Assembly: GCA_016212795.1 (NCBI GenBank)
Contig: JACRDT010000005.1
Span: forward strand, 1-64,000
Length of the DNA stretch: 64,000 nt
Source of the DNA: Elusimicrobiota bacterium
GTDB lineage: Bacteria > Elusimicrobiota > Elusimicrobia > UBA1565 > UBA9628
Direction of reading: 5' to 3'
The notes below the pieces were generated by a model. That model had not been told where the DNA came from, ran no database searches, and saw only the letters and a program-made list of their open reading frames with translations. A program made the position numbers and the translations under genes. Of the stretch, positions 36,119 to 43,753 are shown in pieces. Each line of letters begins with the position of its first letter. The stretch's first letter is position 1.

Positions 36119-36637
36119 CTACCGGGGGACCATCGCGACCGCGGAGGCGGGGCAGGCGCCGACGCAGAGGCCGCAGCCGAAGCACTTGTCCGCCAGGACC
36201 TCCAGCTTGCCGCCCTCGATCTTCCGGGCGCCGAAATAGCAGACGCTCTCGCAGGCGCCGCAGTCCTGGCAGGCCTGGCGGTCCGTGGACTCCTTCCTGG
36301 GGCCCGCGACGTTGGGCTCCTTGCCCGTGATGTAGGCGCAGCAGCAGGGGCAGCAGAGGCAGACGGCCGCGACCTTCCCGCCGTCGTCGATCCAGGGACG
36401 GGGGACCAGGTTCTCGGCCTCGGAGAGCCTGAGCAGCTCTTCGACCTCCCGGCGGCTGACCGGACCGCGGCGGTCGGCGGTGGAGGTGGCCTCCGGGGAG
36501 AAGCCCAGGCAGACTCGAAGCCCCTTCTTGCACCCGCCCCCGGCCTCCTTGCGGCACGCGCAGTCGCTCAGCCAGAACGTGTCCTGGGCGGGCAGGGCCG
36601 CCTTCACGTCCTCGAGCGTCCAGACCACGTGTCCCAT
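36119..36637 (-). CDS. ferredoxin-type protein with two C-terminal [4Fe-4S] motifs
   Basis: 172 residues. The C-terminal third has two complete cluster motifs, 'CQDCGACESVC' and 'CFGCGLCVGAC'. The N-terminal part carries extra cysteines ('CACRKEAGGGCKKGLRVC' and 'CLCCPCCC') that could bind another metal or cluster. AAGGGGG precedes the ATG. Probably an electron carrier or a subunit of a redox complex. It precedes the crotonase-family gene in an apparent two-gene operon. Confidence 0.85.
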   Translation of the reverse strand: MGHVVWTLEDVKAALPAQDTFWLSDCACRKEAGGGCKKGLRVCLGFSPEATSTADRRGPVSRREVEELLRLSEAENLVPRPWIDDGGKVAAVCLCCPCCCAYITGKEPNVAGPRKESTDRQACQDCGACESVCYFGARKIEGGKLEVLADKCFGCGLCVGACPASAVAMVPR

Positions 36638-36922
36638 GGGACCCCCTTGTTCCTAGTGCTGCGTCCGTGACAATAGAAGGTACTTGCGACGCTATCCGTG
36701 CCCTCCCTTTTCTAAGATCGCGATTTGCGATGTTAAAGTGGGCACGCCGTAAAGCGCACCCTGGGTGAAAAGTTCCCATCGGTCAGGACCGATCAACACT
36801 GCGGCCGGACTCGGCGATTATGGGCGCAAACAGATCGGAGAAGCACGGATGAGCGCGGGCTTCGACGGAAGCCGGCGGCCTGCGGCGGGCGGTTCGCAAG
36901 CTTTGCTGGCGGACCGCGCGGC
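36638..36922. other. intergenic region between two minus-strand genes
   Basis: 285 bases without a supported gene. It contains a short hairpin ATCGGTC-AG-GACCGAT at 36778-36793, which may terminate the caspase gene transcript, and an imperfect inverted repeat around 'ATCGCGATTTGCGAT' (36717-36731). The ferredoxin promoter should lie here but no clear pair of hexamers was found. Confidence 0.5.
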
Positions 36923-39196
36923 TCAGCGCAGCTTGACCCAGACCCTCGAGCCCTTGTCGCCGAGCGCCCCCCGCGCCGGGTTGATGGTGGGGGTCTGCTC
37001 GACGTGCTGCTTGCGGGCCTCGGTCTCGACCGAAGGCGCCACGAAGTCGAAGAGCTCGGCCGTCGTGACCGCCTTGTCGCCGTCGGCGTCGGCCCCGCCC
37101 CGCAGGCCCTTGAGCAGGAAGTAGGTCAGCATGCCGTGGCGCGCCTCGGGGTAGAAGGTGCTGATCTGGTCGTTGCCGGCCGCGGTGATGACCGCCATGT
37201 TCTCGCCGGGCGAGGGGGCCTTCGTCATGGTGACCAGGGGACGCGCGCCCTTGGCGATGATGGACCTGCCGCCCGCGCCGGAGAAGCAGGCGTCGAGCAC
37301 GACGGTCACGTCCTTCGAGGGCAGCTTCGCCAGGTTGGCGTAGAGCTGCTTGACCGAAAAGGCCTTGGTCTCCACGTAGTTGGGGTTGCCGTCGTAGGGG
37401 ATGAGGTAGCCCTCCCCGGTCCTCGGGTTGGGCGCGCCGTGCCCGGCGTAGTAGACGAAGACCTTGCTGCCGGCGGTCACGCGGTCCTCCAGCCACGGGC
37501 CCAGGAAGGTCGCCATGTCGGTGAGGGTCGCGCGGTCGTCCTGCAGGACCACGACGTTGCGGACGTCGTAGCCCATGGCCCGGGTCAGGTAGGACTGCAT
37601 GATGTCGGCGTCCTGGCTTGCGAACTCGACGGCGGGCAGGTCCCGGTATTTCTCGATGCCGATGAGGACCGCGTAGGCCTGGGGGTCGCGCTCGGTCCTG
37701 GCCTTGGGGGGGATGTCCACGTCGTCCGCCGCGGGCGCGGCCTCGGGCTCGGGCAGCGATTCCTTGCCCTTGACCGCGAAGACCTTCGTGGCCGGGGGCG
37801 CCTTGCCCAGGGCGAGGTTGAGCGACGCCGCCTCCGTCCCGTACTTCCCGCGCGATTCGCTCAGGTTGACCGAGATCGGCAGGGCCCCCTGGCCCTTGTA
37901 GCGCTTGTTGACGAAGAACTCGAACTCCGCCGTCTTGGTCTGGCCCGGCTTGAGCTCGCCGATGGAGGCGGACGGCTCGCCCGACATGAAGATGTCCTGG
38001 CTGCCGATGGACAAGAAGGCCGCCACGCCGCCGGCCGGCCCCGCGCCGGCGTTCCTGACCGCGACCGAGACCTTCGTGGGCTCGCCGGCCTTCACCACCT
38101 TGCCCGGCCCGACCGCCACGCCAGCCACCTCCAGCCTCGGGGCCTTGAAGGCCCTCGCCTCGAGTTCCATCACGATGGGCTCGGCGTCGAACCCGTTGCC
38201 CTCCCGGGCCTCCACCGTCACCTTGACCTTGCCGGAGACGACGTCCTCGGGGGCCTCGATGGACACCTCGCCGGTGGCGGTCTGGCCAGCCTTGATGTCG
38301 CCCAGCTCCAGCGACGACGGGACCCTGACCTGGGCCTTCGAGTCCACGGTCAACGCGAGGCGGACGGCGTAGGCCGGCCCGGGCCCGGCGTTGAAGACCG
38401 TCACGTTGAGCTTGCCGGTCTCGCCGCCGTCGAGGGCGTCGTTGCCGGACGGCTCGCGCAAGGAGATCTGCGCCGAAAGCTTGGCCGGCTGCTTGGGCTT
38501 GGGGACGACCTTGGACGCGGCGGCCTTGCCCGGGCTCCTGGCCGCGGCCGCCGCGGAGGCGAGAGACTCGGGGCTCACCGGCTGGTGGTCCGCGTTGTAG
38601 ACGAAGCGGGCCTTGCCGTCCACCTTGTGGACGTAGATCTTGGAGACGGCCCACTCCCCGACGTCCCTCTTCTTGACGTAGAAGTCCAGGTCCAGCTTCT
38701 CGCCCGAGCCGCTCTCGAACTGGACGCAGGCGAACGCCTCGTCCCGGGAAAGCTGCACGATGCTGTCCTTGGAGTACCCGGCGACCCGGAGCCTGAAGAC
38801 GTGGCCGGACACGTCGTCTTTCAGGAGGAACTCGCCCGAGCCCTTCTCGGACTGCTCCTTGAGGTAGGCCTGGACGACCGCCTTGTAGACGTCGGGAAAA
38901 TCCACCATGACCGGCGGCATCTCCGGCCCGCCATCGCTGGGCGGCGGCTTCCAATGGCCGGGGTCGACGTGCCTCCGGTATTGATACGGCTCCTGGATGA
39001 TCGAGGGCTTGCTGTAAGTCGGCTGATAGTAGGTCGGCGGCGACACATAGGCGGGCTGGGGCGGGGCATAGGGCTGGACGTAGGGCTGCGGCGGCGGCCT
39101 GTACCCGCCCCCCCCGTAAGGTTTGCCGCGGTCTTCCCCGGCCCTGCCCGGGACGGCCGCCAACACCGCCATCAACGCCACCATCGTTTTCCCCAT
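36923..39196 (-). CDS. secreted caspase-like (C14) protease with two CARDB-type domains
   Basis: 757 residues from ATG 39196, set by the promoter; the longer frame is not supported. Signal peptide 'GKTMVALMAVLAAVPGRAG', then a Pro/Tyr-rich stretch (~25-95), an unknown domain (~100-210), and two CARDB-like beta-sandwiches (~240-350 and ~360-470). The caspase domain (~520-757) has catalytic H586 in 'FVYYAGHGAP' and C637 in 'VVLDACFSGAGG'. 'DADGDKAVTTAEL' inside it resembles an EF-hand loop, suggesting Ca control as in metacaspases. It probably acts in the periplasm or at the surface. Divergent from PPK2 across 86 bp. Confidence 0.87.
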   Translation of the reverse strand: MGKTMVALMAVLAAVPGRAGEDRGKPYGGGGYRPPPQPYVQPYAPPQPAYVSPPTYYQPTYSKPSIIQEPYQYRRHVDPGHWKPPPSDGGPEMPPVMVDFPDVYKAVVQAYLKEQSEKGSGEFLLKDDVSGHVFRLRVAGYSKDSIVQLSRDEAFACVQFESGSGEKLDLDFYVKKRDVGEWAVSKIYVHKVDGKARFVYNADHQPVSPESLASAAAAARSPGKAAASKVVPKPKQPAKLSAQISLREPSGNDALDGGETGKLNVTVFNAGPGPAYAVRLALTVDSKAQVRVPSSLELGDIKAGQTATGEVSIEAPEDVVSGKVKVTVEAREGNGFDAEPIVMELEARAFKAPRLEVAGVAVGPGKVVKAGEPTKVSVAVRNAGAGPAGGVAAFLSIGSQDIFMSGEPSASIGELKPGQTKTAEFEFFVNKRYKGQGALPISVNLSESRGKYGTEAASLNLALGKAPPATKVFAVKGKESLPEPEAAPAADDVDIPPKARTERDPQAYAVLIGIEKYRDLPAVEFASQDADIMQSYLTRAMGYDVRNVVVLQDDRATLTDMATFLGPWLEDRVTAGSKVFVYYAGHGAPNPRTGEGYLIPYDGNPNYVETKAFSVKQLYANLAKLPSKDVTVVLDACFSGAGGRSIIAKGARPLVTMTKAPSPGENMAVITAAGNDQISTFYPEARHGMLTYFLLKGLRGGADADGDKAVTTAELFDFVAPSVETEARKQHVEQTPTINPARGALGDKGSRVWVKLR

Positions 39197-39202
39197 AAGT
39201 TT

Positions 39203-39231
39203 AGTATAGCTCCGTGCCCAGGCACACGCAA
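39203..39231 (-). promoter_or_regulatory. promoter of the caspase-like gene
   Basis: Minus-strand TTGCGT (39226-39231), 17-bp spacer, TATACT (39203-39208). The -10 box ends 6 nt before the ATG, so the mRNA is probably leaderless. Confidence 0.7.
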
Positions 39232-39246
39232 GGGGCGCGAGCACCG

Positions 39247-39276
39247 TTGAGATACGGCAACCCGCTATCCTATAAT
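39247..39276 (+). promoter_or_regulatory. promoter of the PPK2 gene
   Basis: TTGAGA (39247-39252), 18-bp spacer, TATAAT (39271-39276), then 6 nt to ATG 39283. This again predicts a leaderless mRNA. It is only 15 bp from the divergent caspase promoter, so the two may be co-regulated. Confidence 0.72.
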
Positions 39277-39282
39277 GTCGGC

Positions 39283-40878
39283 ATGGCCACCGACACCAAA
39301 CTCAACCTCACCAAACTCGACCTCGACAAGAGCGTCGAACCTGATTCCTACAAAGAAAAGGCGGATTCCCTCAAGCTCGAGCTCCAGCAGCTGCACCGCC
39401 AGATCTACGAGGCGCGCATCCCCGTCCTGCTGCTCTTCGAGGGCTGGGAGGGAGCGGGCAAGGGCGACTGCGTGAACCGCCTCCTCGAACGCATGGACCC
39501 CCGCGGGACGAGGGTCTACTCGTTCGCCGAGCCATCCGACGAGGAGAAGTACAGGCCGTTCTTCTGGCGCTACTGGCTCGACATCCCCTCCCGCGGCCAG
39601 GTCGCCGTGTTCCAGCATTCCTACTACCACTGGCTCCTCAGGGAGCGCTTCAAGAACGGCCTCAAGGACAAGAGATGGGCGGCCGGGCTGGAGGCCTTCC
39701 GGCAGTTCGAGCGCATGCTCGCCGACGACGGCGTCCTCGTCCTCAAGTTCTGGCTGCACATCGGCCGCGGCGAGCAGAGGAAGCGCTTCAAGAAGTGGGA
39801 GAAAGACCCCGCCTTCGCCTTCCGCGTCAGCAAGGACGCCTGGGCCGAGAACGACCTCTACGACGAGCGGCTCGCCGCCGCCGAGGAGATGCTCGCCGCC
39901 ACCCACGAGCGCCACGCCCCGTGGATCACGGTCGAGGCCACGGATCGGCGCTACCGCCGCCTGCGCGTCGTCGAGGAGGTCGTGGGCTCCTTCCGCCGGG
40001 CCCTGCAGAAGAAGGCCCCCGAGGAGACCAAGCCCGGCCCGGACGGCGCGGGCAAGCCGCTTCCCATGGGCGCCGGCGGCGGCACGCCCTCGCCAGCGAC
40101 GCCGGGCTCGGGCAGGGTGACCAAGGGCCCCGACCCCCTGGCCGCGCTCGACCTCTCCAAGAGGCTCGACAGCGGCATCTATGCCGAGAGCCTGGATAAC
40201 TTCGTCGACGAGCTGAGGGTCCTCCAGCACCTGTGCTACACCAAGCGCCTGCCGGTCATGATCGTCTTCGAGGGCTCGGACGCCTCGGGCAAAGGAGGCT
40301 CCATCCGGCGGCTCACCTCGGCCCTCGACCCCCGCGGCTACAACGTGATCCCCATCGCGGCCCCCGAGGGCGAGGAGAAGCACAAGCACTACCTCTGGCG
40401 CTTCTGGCGCCACGTGCCCAAGGCCGGGCATTGGGCGATCTACGACCGCTCGTGGTACGGCCGCGTCCTGGTCGAGCGCGTCGAGGGCTTCTGCAGGCCG
40501 GCCGACTGGCGGCGGGCCTACGCCGAGATCAAGGAGTTCGAGCGCCAACTGGTCCGCTCCGGCATCGTCCTGGTCAAGTTCTGGCTGCAGGTGAGCCCGG
40601 ACGAGCAGCTCCGGCGCTTCAAGGAGCGCGAGCAGACCCCCGAGAAGCGCTACAAGATCACGCCCGAGGACTGGCGCAACCGCGAGAAGCGGCCCCAGTA
40701 CGAAGCCGCGGTCGCGGACATGGTCGTGGAGACGTCCACCGAGGACTCCCCCTGGACCCTGGTCGAGTCGGACGACAAGCTGTGCTCCCGCATCAAGGTC
40801 CTCCAGACCGTGGCCAAGGCGGTGCGCAACAAGGTCCGCAAGACCGAGGGCTGGAAGGAAGGCCTGCTCCTGCCTTGA
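39283..40878 (+). CDS. ppk2: two-domain polyphosphate kinase 2 family phosphotransferase
   Basis: 531 residues made of two PPK2 domains. Each has a Walker A: 'LLFEGWEGAGKGDCVNRLLE' (~residues 47-66) and 'VFEGSDASGKGGSIRRLTSA' (~327-346). The C-terminal copy has the full lid/Walker B region 'WAIYDRSWYGRVLVERVEGF'; in the N-terminal copy the equivalent is 'VAVFQHSYYHWLLRERF', lacking the Asp and Arg. In known tandem PPK2 enzymes (class II) the C-terminal domain phosphorylates AMP to ADP using polyphosphate. It begins a polyphosphate block with PPK1, SixA and CHAD genes. Confidence 0.9.
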   Translation: MATDTKLNLTKLDLDKSVEPDSYKEKADSLKLELQQLHRQIYEARIPVLLLFEGWEGAGKGDCVNRLLERMDPRGTRVYSFAEPSDEEKYRPFFWRYWLDIPSRGQVAVFQHSYYHWLLRERFKNGLKDKRWAAGLEAFRQFERMLADDGVLVLKFWLHIGRGEQRKRFKKWEKDPAFAFRVSKDAWAENDLYDERLAAAEEMLAATHERHAPWITVEATDRRYRRLRVVEEVVGSFRRALQKKAPEETKPGPDGAGKPLPMGAGGGTPSPATPGSGRVTKGPDPLAALDLSKRLDSGIYAESLDNFVDELRVLQHLCYTKRLPVMIVFEGSDASGKGGSIRRLTSALDPRGYNVIPIAAPEGEEKHKHYLWRFWRHVPKAGHWAIYDRSWYGRVLVERVEGFCRPADWRRAYAEIKEFERQLVRSGIVLVKFWLQVSPDEQLRRFKEREQTPEKRYKITPEDWRNREKRPQYEAAVADMVVETSTEDSPWTLVESDDKLCSRIKVLQTVAKAVRNKVRKTEGWKEGLLLP

Positions 40879-40931
40879 AATCACTCGACCCTCCCCGCGG
40901 GAGGGTCGAGTAGCGGGTGGGGCAAATGCCG
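40879..40931 (+). repeat. dispersed palindromic element, copy with conserved tail
   Basis: Starts directly after the TGA of the PPK2 gene. Stem arms ACTCGACCCTCCC pair around a short GC loop, followed by the tail 'GGGGCAAATGCCG'. The whole 53 bases recur on the other strand at 24017-24069. The tail contains the first possible start codon (40926) of ppk1. Confidence 0.75.
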
Positions 40932-43250
40932 TTTCATATGGAAAAAGACGACAGCGATTGGAAGCCGCTTTCCCAGTTCCTCTCCGAGCCCAAGGCCGCG
41001 GCCGCCGGGCACGCGGCCCCGACGGTCCAGCGGCTCTACAACCGGGACCTCAGCTGGCTGAACTTCAACGACCGCGTGCTCAACGAGGCCGCCGACCCGT
41101 CGGTCCCCGCCCTCGAGCGCCTGCGGTTCGCCTCCATCGTCAGCTCCAACCTCGACGAGTTCTTCATGGTCCGGGTCGCCGAGATCGCCAAGATCGCCAC
41201 GCGCACGCCCAACTACCGGTACCCGGACGGCCTCAACGCCCGGCAGCTGCTGTCGCTGGTGCGCGAGCACGCCCTGCGCCAGAAAGCGCTCCAGGCCCGG
41301 TACTTCAACGAGATCCTGGACACCCTCGCCAAGCTGGGCGTGCGCCTGGTGACGGAGTTCGGCGAGGCCAGCCCCTACGACTACGACATCCAGGCGCGCC
41401 TCTCGGGCGCCAAGGCCATGCTGTGCCGCTCGGCCGAGTCGCCCCCCGCCCTCCAGAGCCAGAAGATCTACGTCTTCGTGCGGTTCCAGCGCCAGTACGC
41501 GCTCGTGGACCTCGGCGAGCGGGAGAACCGTCTGGTCGAGCTGCCCCCCGACGGCAAGACCACGGTCTGGGGCCTGGCCGACCGCTGGGTCGCGACGCGC
41601 GTGCGCAACATCTTCCCGGGCCAGGGAGCCATCGAGGCCTTCCCCTTCAAGATCATCCGCGACGCCGACCTCGGCTACCGGCCCGACGAGGAGGTCAACA
41701 TCGAGGAGCAGATCCTCCAGGGCATCCACCGCAGGCGCGGCGAGTCCAAGGTCATCCGGCTGGAGGTGGACGCCCCGTCCTACTCCGAAGGGGCGCTCTT
41801 TTTGGCCTCCCAGCTGGGGCTCGACTCGGCGGCGCTCTACCGGTTCGACCTGCCCATCGACCTGCCCGCCCTGCGCAAGATCTTCGAGGCCCCGGCCTCG
41901 ACCCGGCTCCGGTACACCCCGGTGCGGCCCCAGATCCCCAGGTTCCTCAAATCCAAGGACATCTTCGACATCGTCAAGAGCCGCGACGTCCTGCTCCACC
42001 ACCCCTACGACTCCTTCGACATCGTCGTGAACTTCCTGCTGCAGGCGGCGCGCGACCCCGCCGTCAGGGAGATCAACCACACCCTCTACCGCACGAGCCG
42101 GGAGTCCCCCATCATCGAAGCGCTCAAGGAAGCCTCCCGCCAGGGCAAGAAGGTGGCGGTCTACGTGGAGATCAAGGCCAGGTTCGACGAGGCGGCCAAC
42201 GTCCAGTGGGCCGCGGAGCTGCGCCAGGCCGGGGTGAAGGTCGTGCAGCCCATGGGCGGGTTCAAGGTCCACAGCAAGGTCACGCGGATCGTGCGCGAGG
42301 AGGACGGCCAACAGACGGTCTACGTGCACCTCGGGACCGGCAACTACCACCCCGGCACCGCCCGCCAGTACACGGACCTGGGGCTGCTCACGGCCGACGC
42401 CGGCCTCGGGGCCGAGACGGGCGTCTATTTCTCCACCCTCGCGCAGCGCCAGGACCCCTCCGGCTACAAGGACCTGCTGGTCGCCCCGGGCAACCTCCAC
42501 GCCCAGTTCATGCGCCTCATCCGCGAGGAGATCAAATCCCGGAAGGCCGAGGGCGACGGCAGGATCGTCGCCAAGATGAACTCCCTGGTGGACCCCGACA
42601 TCATCGAGGCGCTCTACGACGCCTCGCGCGCCGGGGTCAAGGTGGACCTCCTGGTGCGGGGCATCTGCTGCCTGCGGCCGGGCATCAGCGGGATGAGCGA
42701 GAACATCCGGGTGGTCAGCGTCGTGGACCGCTTCCTCGAACACAGCAGGATCTACTGCTTCGGCTCCGGCGAGAGGCAGCGGCTGTACCTCTCCAGCGCC
42801 GACTGGATGCCCAGGAACTTCTTCACCCGCTACGAACTGGCCTTCCCCATCAAGGACCCGCACATCCGGCGGTTCATCGTGGACACCATCCTCGGCAAGA
42901 GCCTGGCCGACAACACCAAGGCCTGGGCCCTCCAGCCCGACGGCACCTACGACAGGGTCGCCCGGGCCCCGGGAGCCGAGCCCGTCAGGTCCCAGGCCAT
43001 CTTCGAGCAGCTGGCCGAGTCCCAATACCAGGGGACCATACTGGAGGAGAGGTTCTCGCCTAAGAAGGCCGAGCCGCGCCCCGAGGCGACCCCTCTTCCG
43101 GCGAAAGAGGGACCTCCCGCCGCCGAACCGCCGCCCGCGCAGGCGGCGCGCCCCGGCGCGGACGGCGCGGCCGCGGCGCCCCCTCCCGCGCCGGCGCCTT
43201 CCGGGCCCCCCGGCCCGGAACCCCTTCAGAACGCCAAGGAGACAGCCTGA
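40926..43250 (+). CDS. ppk1: polyphosphate kinase 1
   Basis: 774 residues if started at ATG 40926; that ATG belongs to a repeat element found elsewhere, so ATG 40938 is equally possible. PPK1 polymerises the gamma-phosphate of ATP into polyphosphate. N domain 'YNRDLSWLNFNDRVLNEA' and head domain are intact. The catalytic histidines are H449 ('FKVHSKVTR'), which is phosphorylated, and H606 ('FLEHSRIYCFG'), 157 residues apart as in E. coli PPK1. 'HLGTGNYHPGTARQYTDLGL' is the conserved nucleotide site. The last ~65 residues form a Pro/Ala/Gly-rich tail not typical of the family, partly derived from the 57-bp repeat. Confidence 0.95.
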   Translation: MPFHMEKDDSDWKPLSQFLSEPKAAAAGHAAPTVQRLYNRDLSWLNFNDRVLNEAADPSVPALERLRFASIVSSNLDEFFMVRVAEIAKIATRTPNYRYPDGLNARQLLSLVREHALRQKALQARYFNEILDTLAKLGVRLVTEFGEASPYDYDIQARLSGAKAMLCRSAESPPALQSQKIYVFVRFQRQYALVDLGERENRLVELPPDGKTTVWGLADRWVATRVRNIFPGQGAIEAFPFKIIRDADLGYRPDEEVNIEEQILQGIHRRRGESKVIRLEVDAPSYSEGALFLASQLGLDSAALYRFDLPIDLPALRKIFEAPASTRLRYTPVRPQIPRFLKSKDIFDIVKSRDVLLHHPYDSFDIVVNFLLQAARDPAVREINHTLYRTSRESPIIEALKEASRQGKKVAVYVEIKARFDEAANVQWAAELRQAGVKVVQPMGGFKVHSKVTRIVREEDGQQTVYVHLGTGNYHPGTARQYTDLGLLTADAGLGAETGVYFSTLAQRQDPSGYKDLLVAPGNLHAQFMRLIREEIKSRKAEGDGRIVAKMNSLVDPDIIEALYDASRAGVKVDLLVRGICCLRPGISGMSENIRVVSVVDRFLEHSRIYCFGSGERQRLYLSSADWMPRNFFTRYELAFPIKDPHIRRFIVDTILGKSLADNTKAWALQPDGTYDRVARAPGAEPVRSQAIFEQLAESQYQGTILEERFSPKKAEPRPEATPLPAKEGPPAAEPPPAQAARPGADGAAAAPPPAPAPSGPPGPEPLQNAKETA
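43187..43217 (+). repeat. partial copy of the 57-bp coding repeat
   Basis: Shares the boundary GCGCCGGCGCC and the following 'TTCCGGGCCCCCCGGCCC' with the full units downstream but stops after about 30 bases. It is translated in ppk1 as 'APAPSGPPGPE'. Confidence 0.6.
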
Positions 43251-43753
43251 TGCAAGTCCTGATCGTCCGACACGCCCCCGCCGGAGACCGCGCGATGTGG
43301 TCCAAGAAAGGCAAGCCCGACGAGATACGCCCCCTCACCAAGAAAGGCCGCGACAAGATGCGCCGCGCCGCCCGGGGCCTCTCGGACGTGGTGCCCAAGC
43401 TCGACGTCATCGTGTCGAGCCCCCTGGCGCGCGCCATCGAGACGGCCGACATCCTCCACAAGCAGTTCCCGTCGGCCAAGCTGGAGAAGCTCGAGGGCTT
43501 GCGGCCCGGCGGCGACCCGGCCCAGGTCTTCGGCAGGCTCGGCGAGCTCGACGCGACCGCGGCCATCGCCTTCGTCGGCCACGAGCCGGACCTGAGCGCC
43601 ATCCTGGCGAGGATGCTCACCGGGGAGGCCGACTCGTTCGCCGACCTCAGGAAAGGCGCCGTCGCCCTGGTCGAGTTCGAAGCCGCGCCCAAGCCCGGCC
43701 GGGGCCTGCTCCGGTGGCTGCTGCAGCCGGCGCATCTGAGGAAGTTCGCCTGA
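43250..43753 (+). CDS. sixA: SixA-type histidine phosphatase
   Basis: 167 residues. The phosphoglycerate-mutase-like RHG motif is 'VLIVRHAPAGD' with catalytic His8, 'VSSPLARAIETADIL' and second His in 'IAFVGHEPDLSAIL'. SixA enzymes remove phosphate from phosphohistidine proteins. AGGAG precedes the ATG, which shares its A with the ppk1 stop (TGATG). The ppk-sixA-CHAD order is recurrent in bacteria, so the gene belongs to the polyphosphate block. Confidence 0.88.
   Translation: MQVLIVRHAPAGDRAMWSKKGKPDEIRPLTKKGRDKMRRAARGLSDVVPKLDVIVSSPLARAIETADILHKQFPSAKLEKLEGLRPGGDPAQVFGRLGELDATAAIAFVGHEPDLSAILARMLTGEADSFADLRKGAVALVEFEAAPKPGRGLLRWLLQPAHLRKFA

Noticed and set aside
35310..36779. A 489-residue frame spanning the crotonase-family gene and upstream DNA
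   Set aside because: The first 230 residues overlap the ferredoxin gene in another frame and look like an antisense-composition artefact; only the part from 36083 shows crotonase similarity.
36923..39244. Start of the caspase-like gene at 39244
   Set aside because: The promoter TTGCGT-N17-TATACT lies downstream of it and ends 6 nt before ATG 39196, which also begins the signal peptide.
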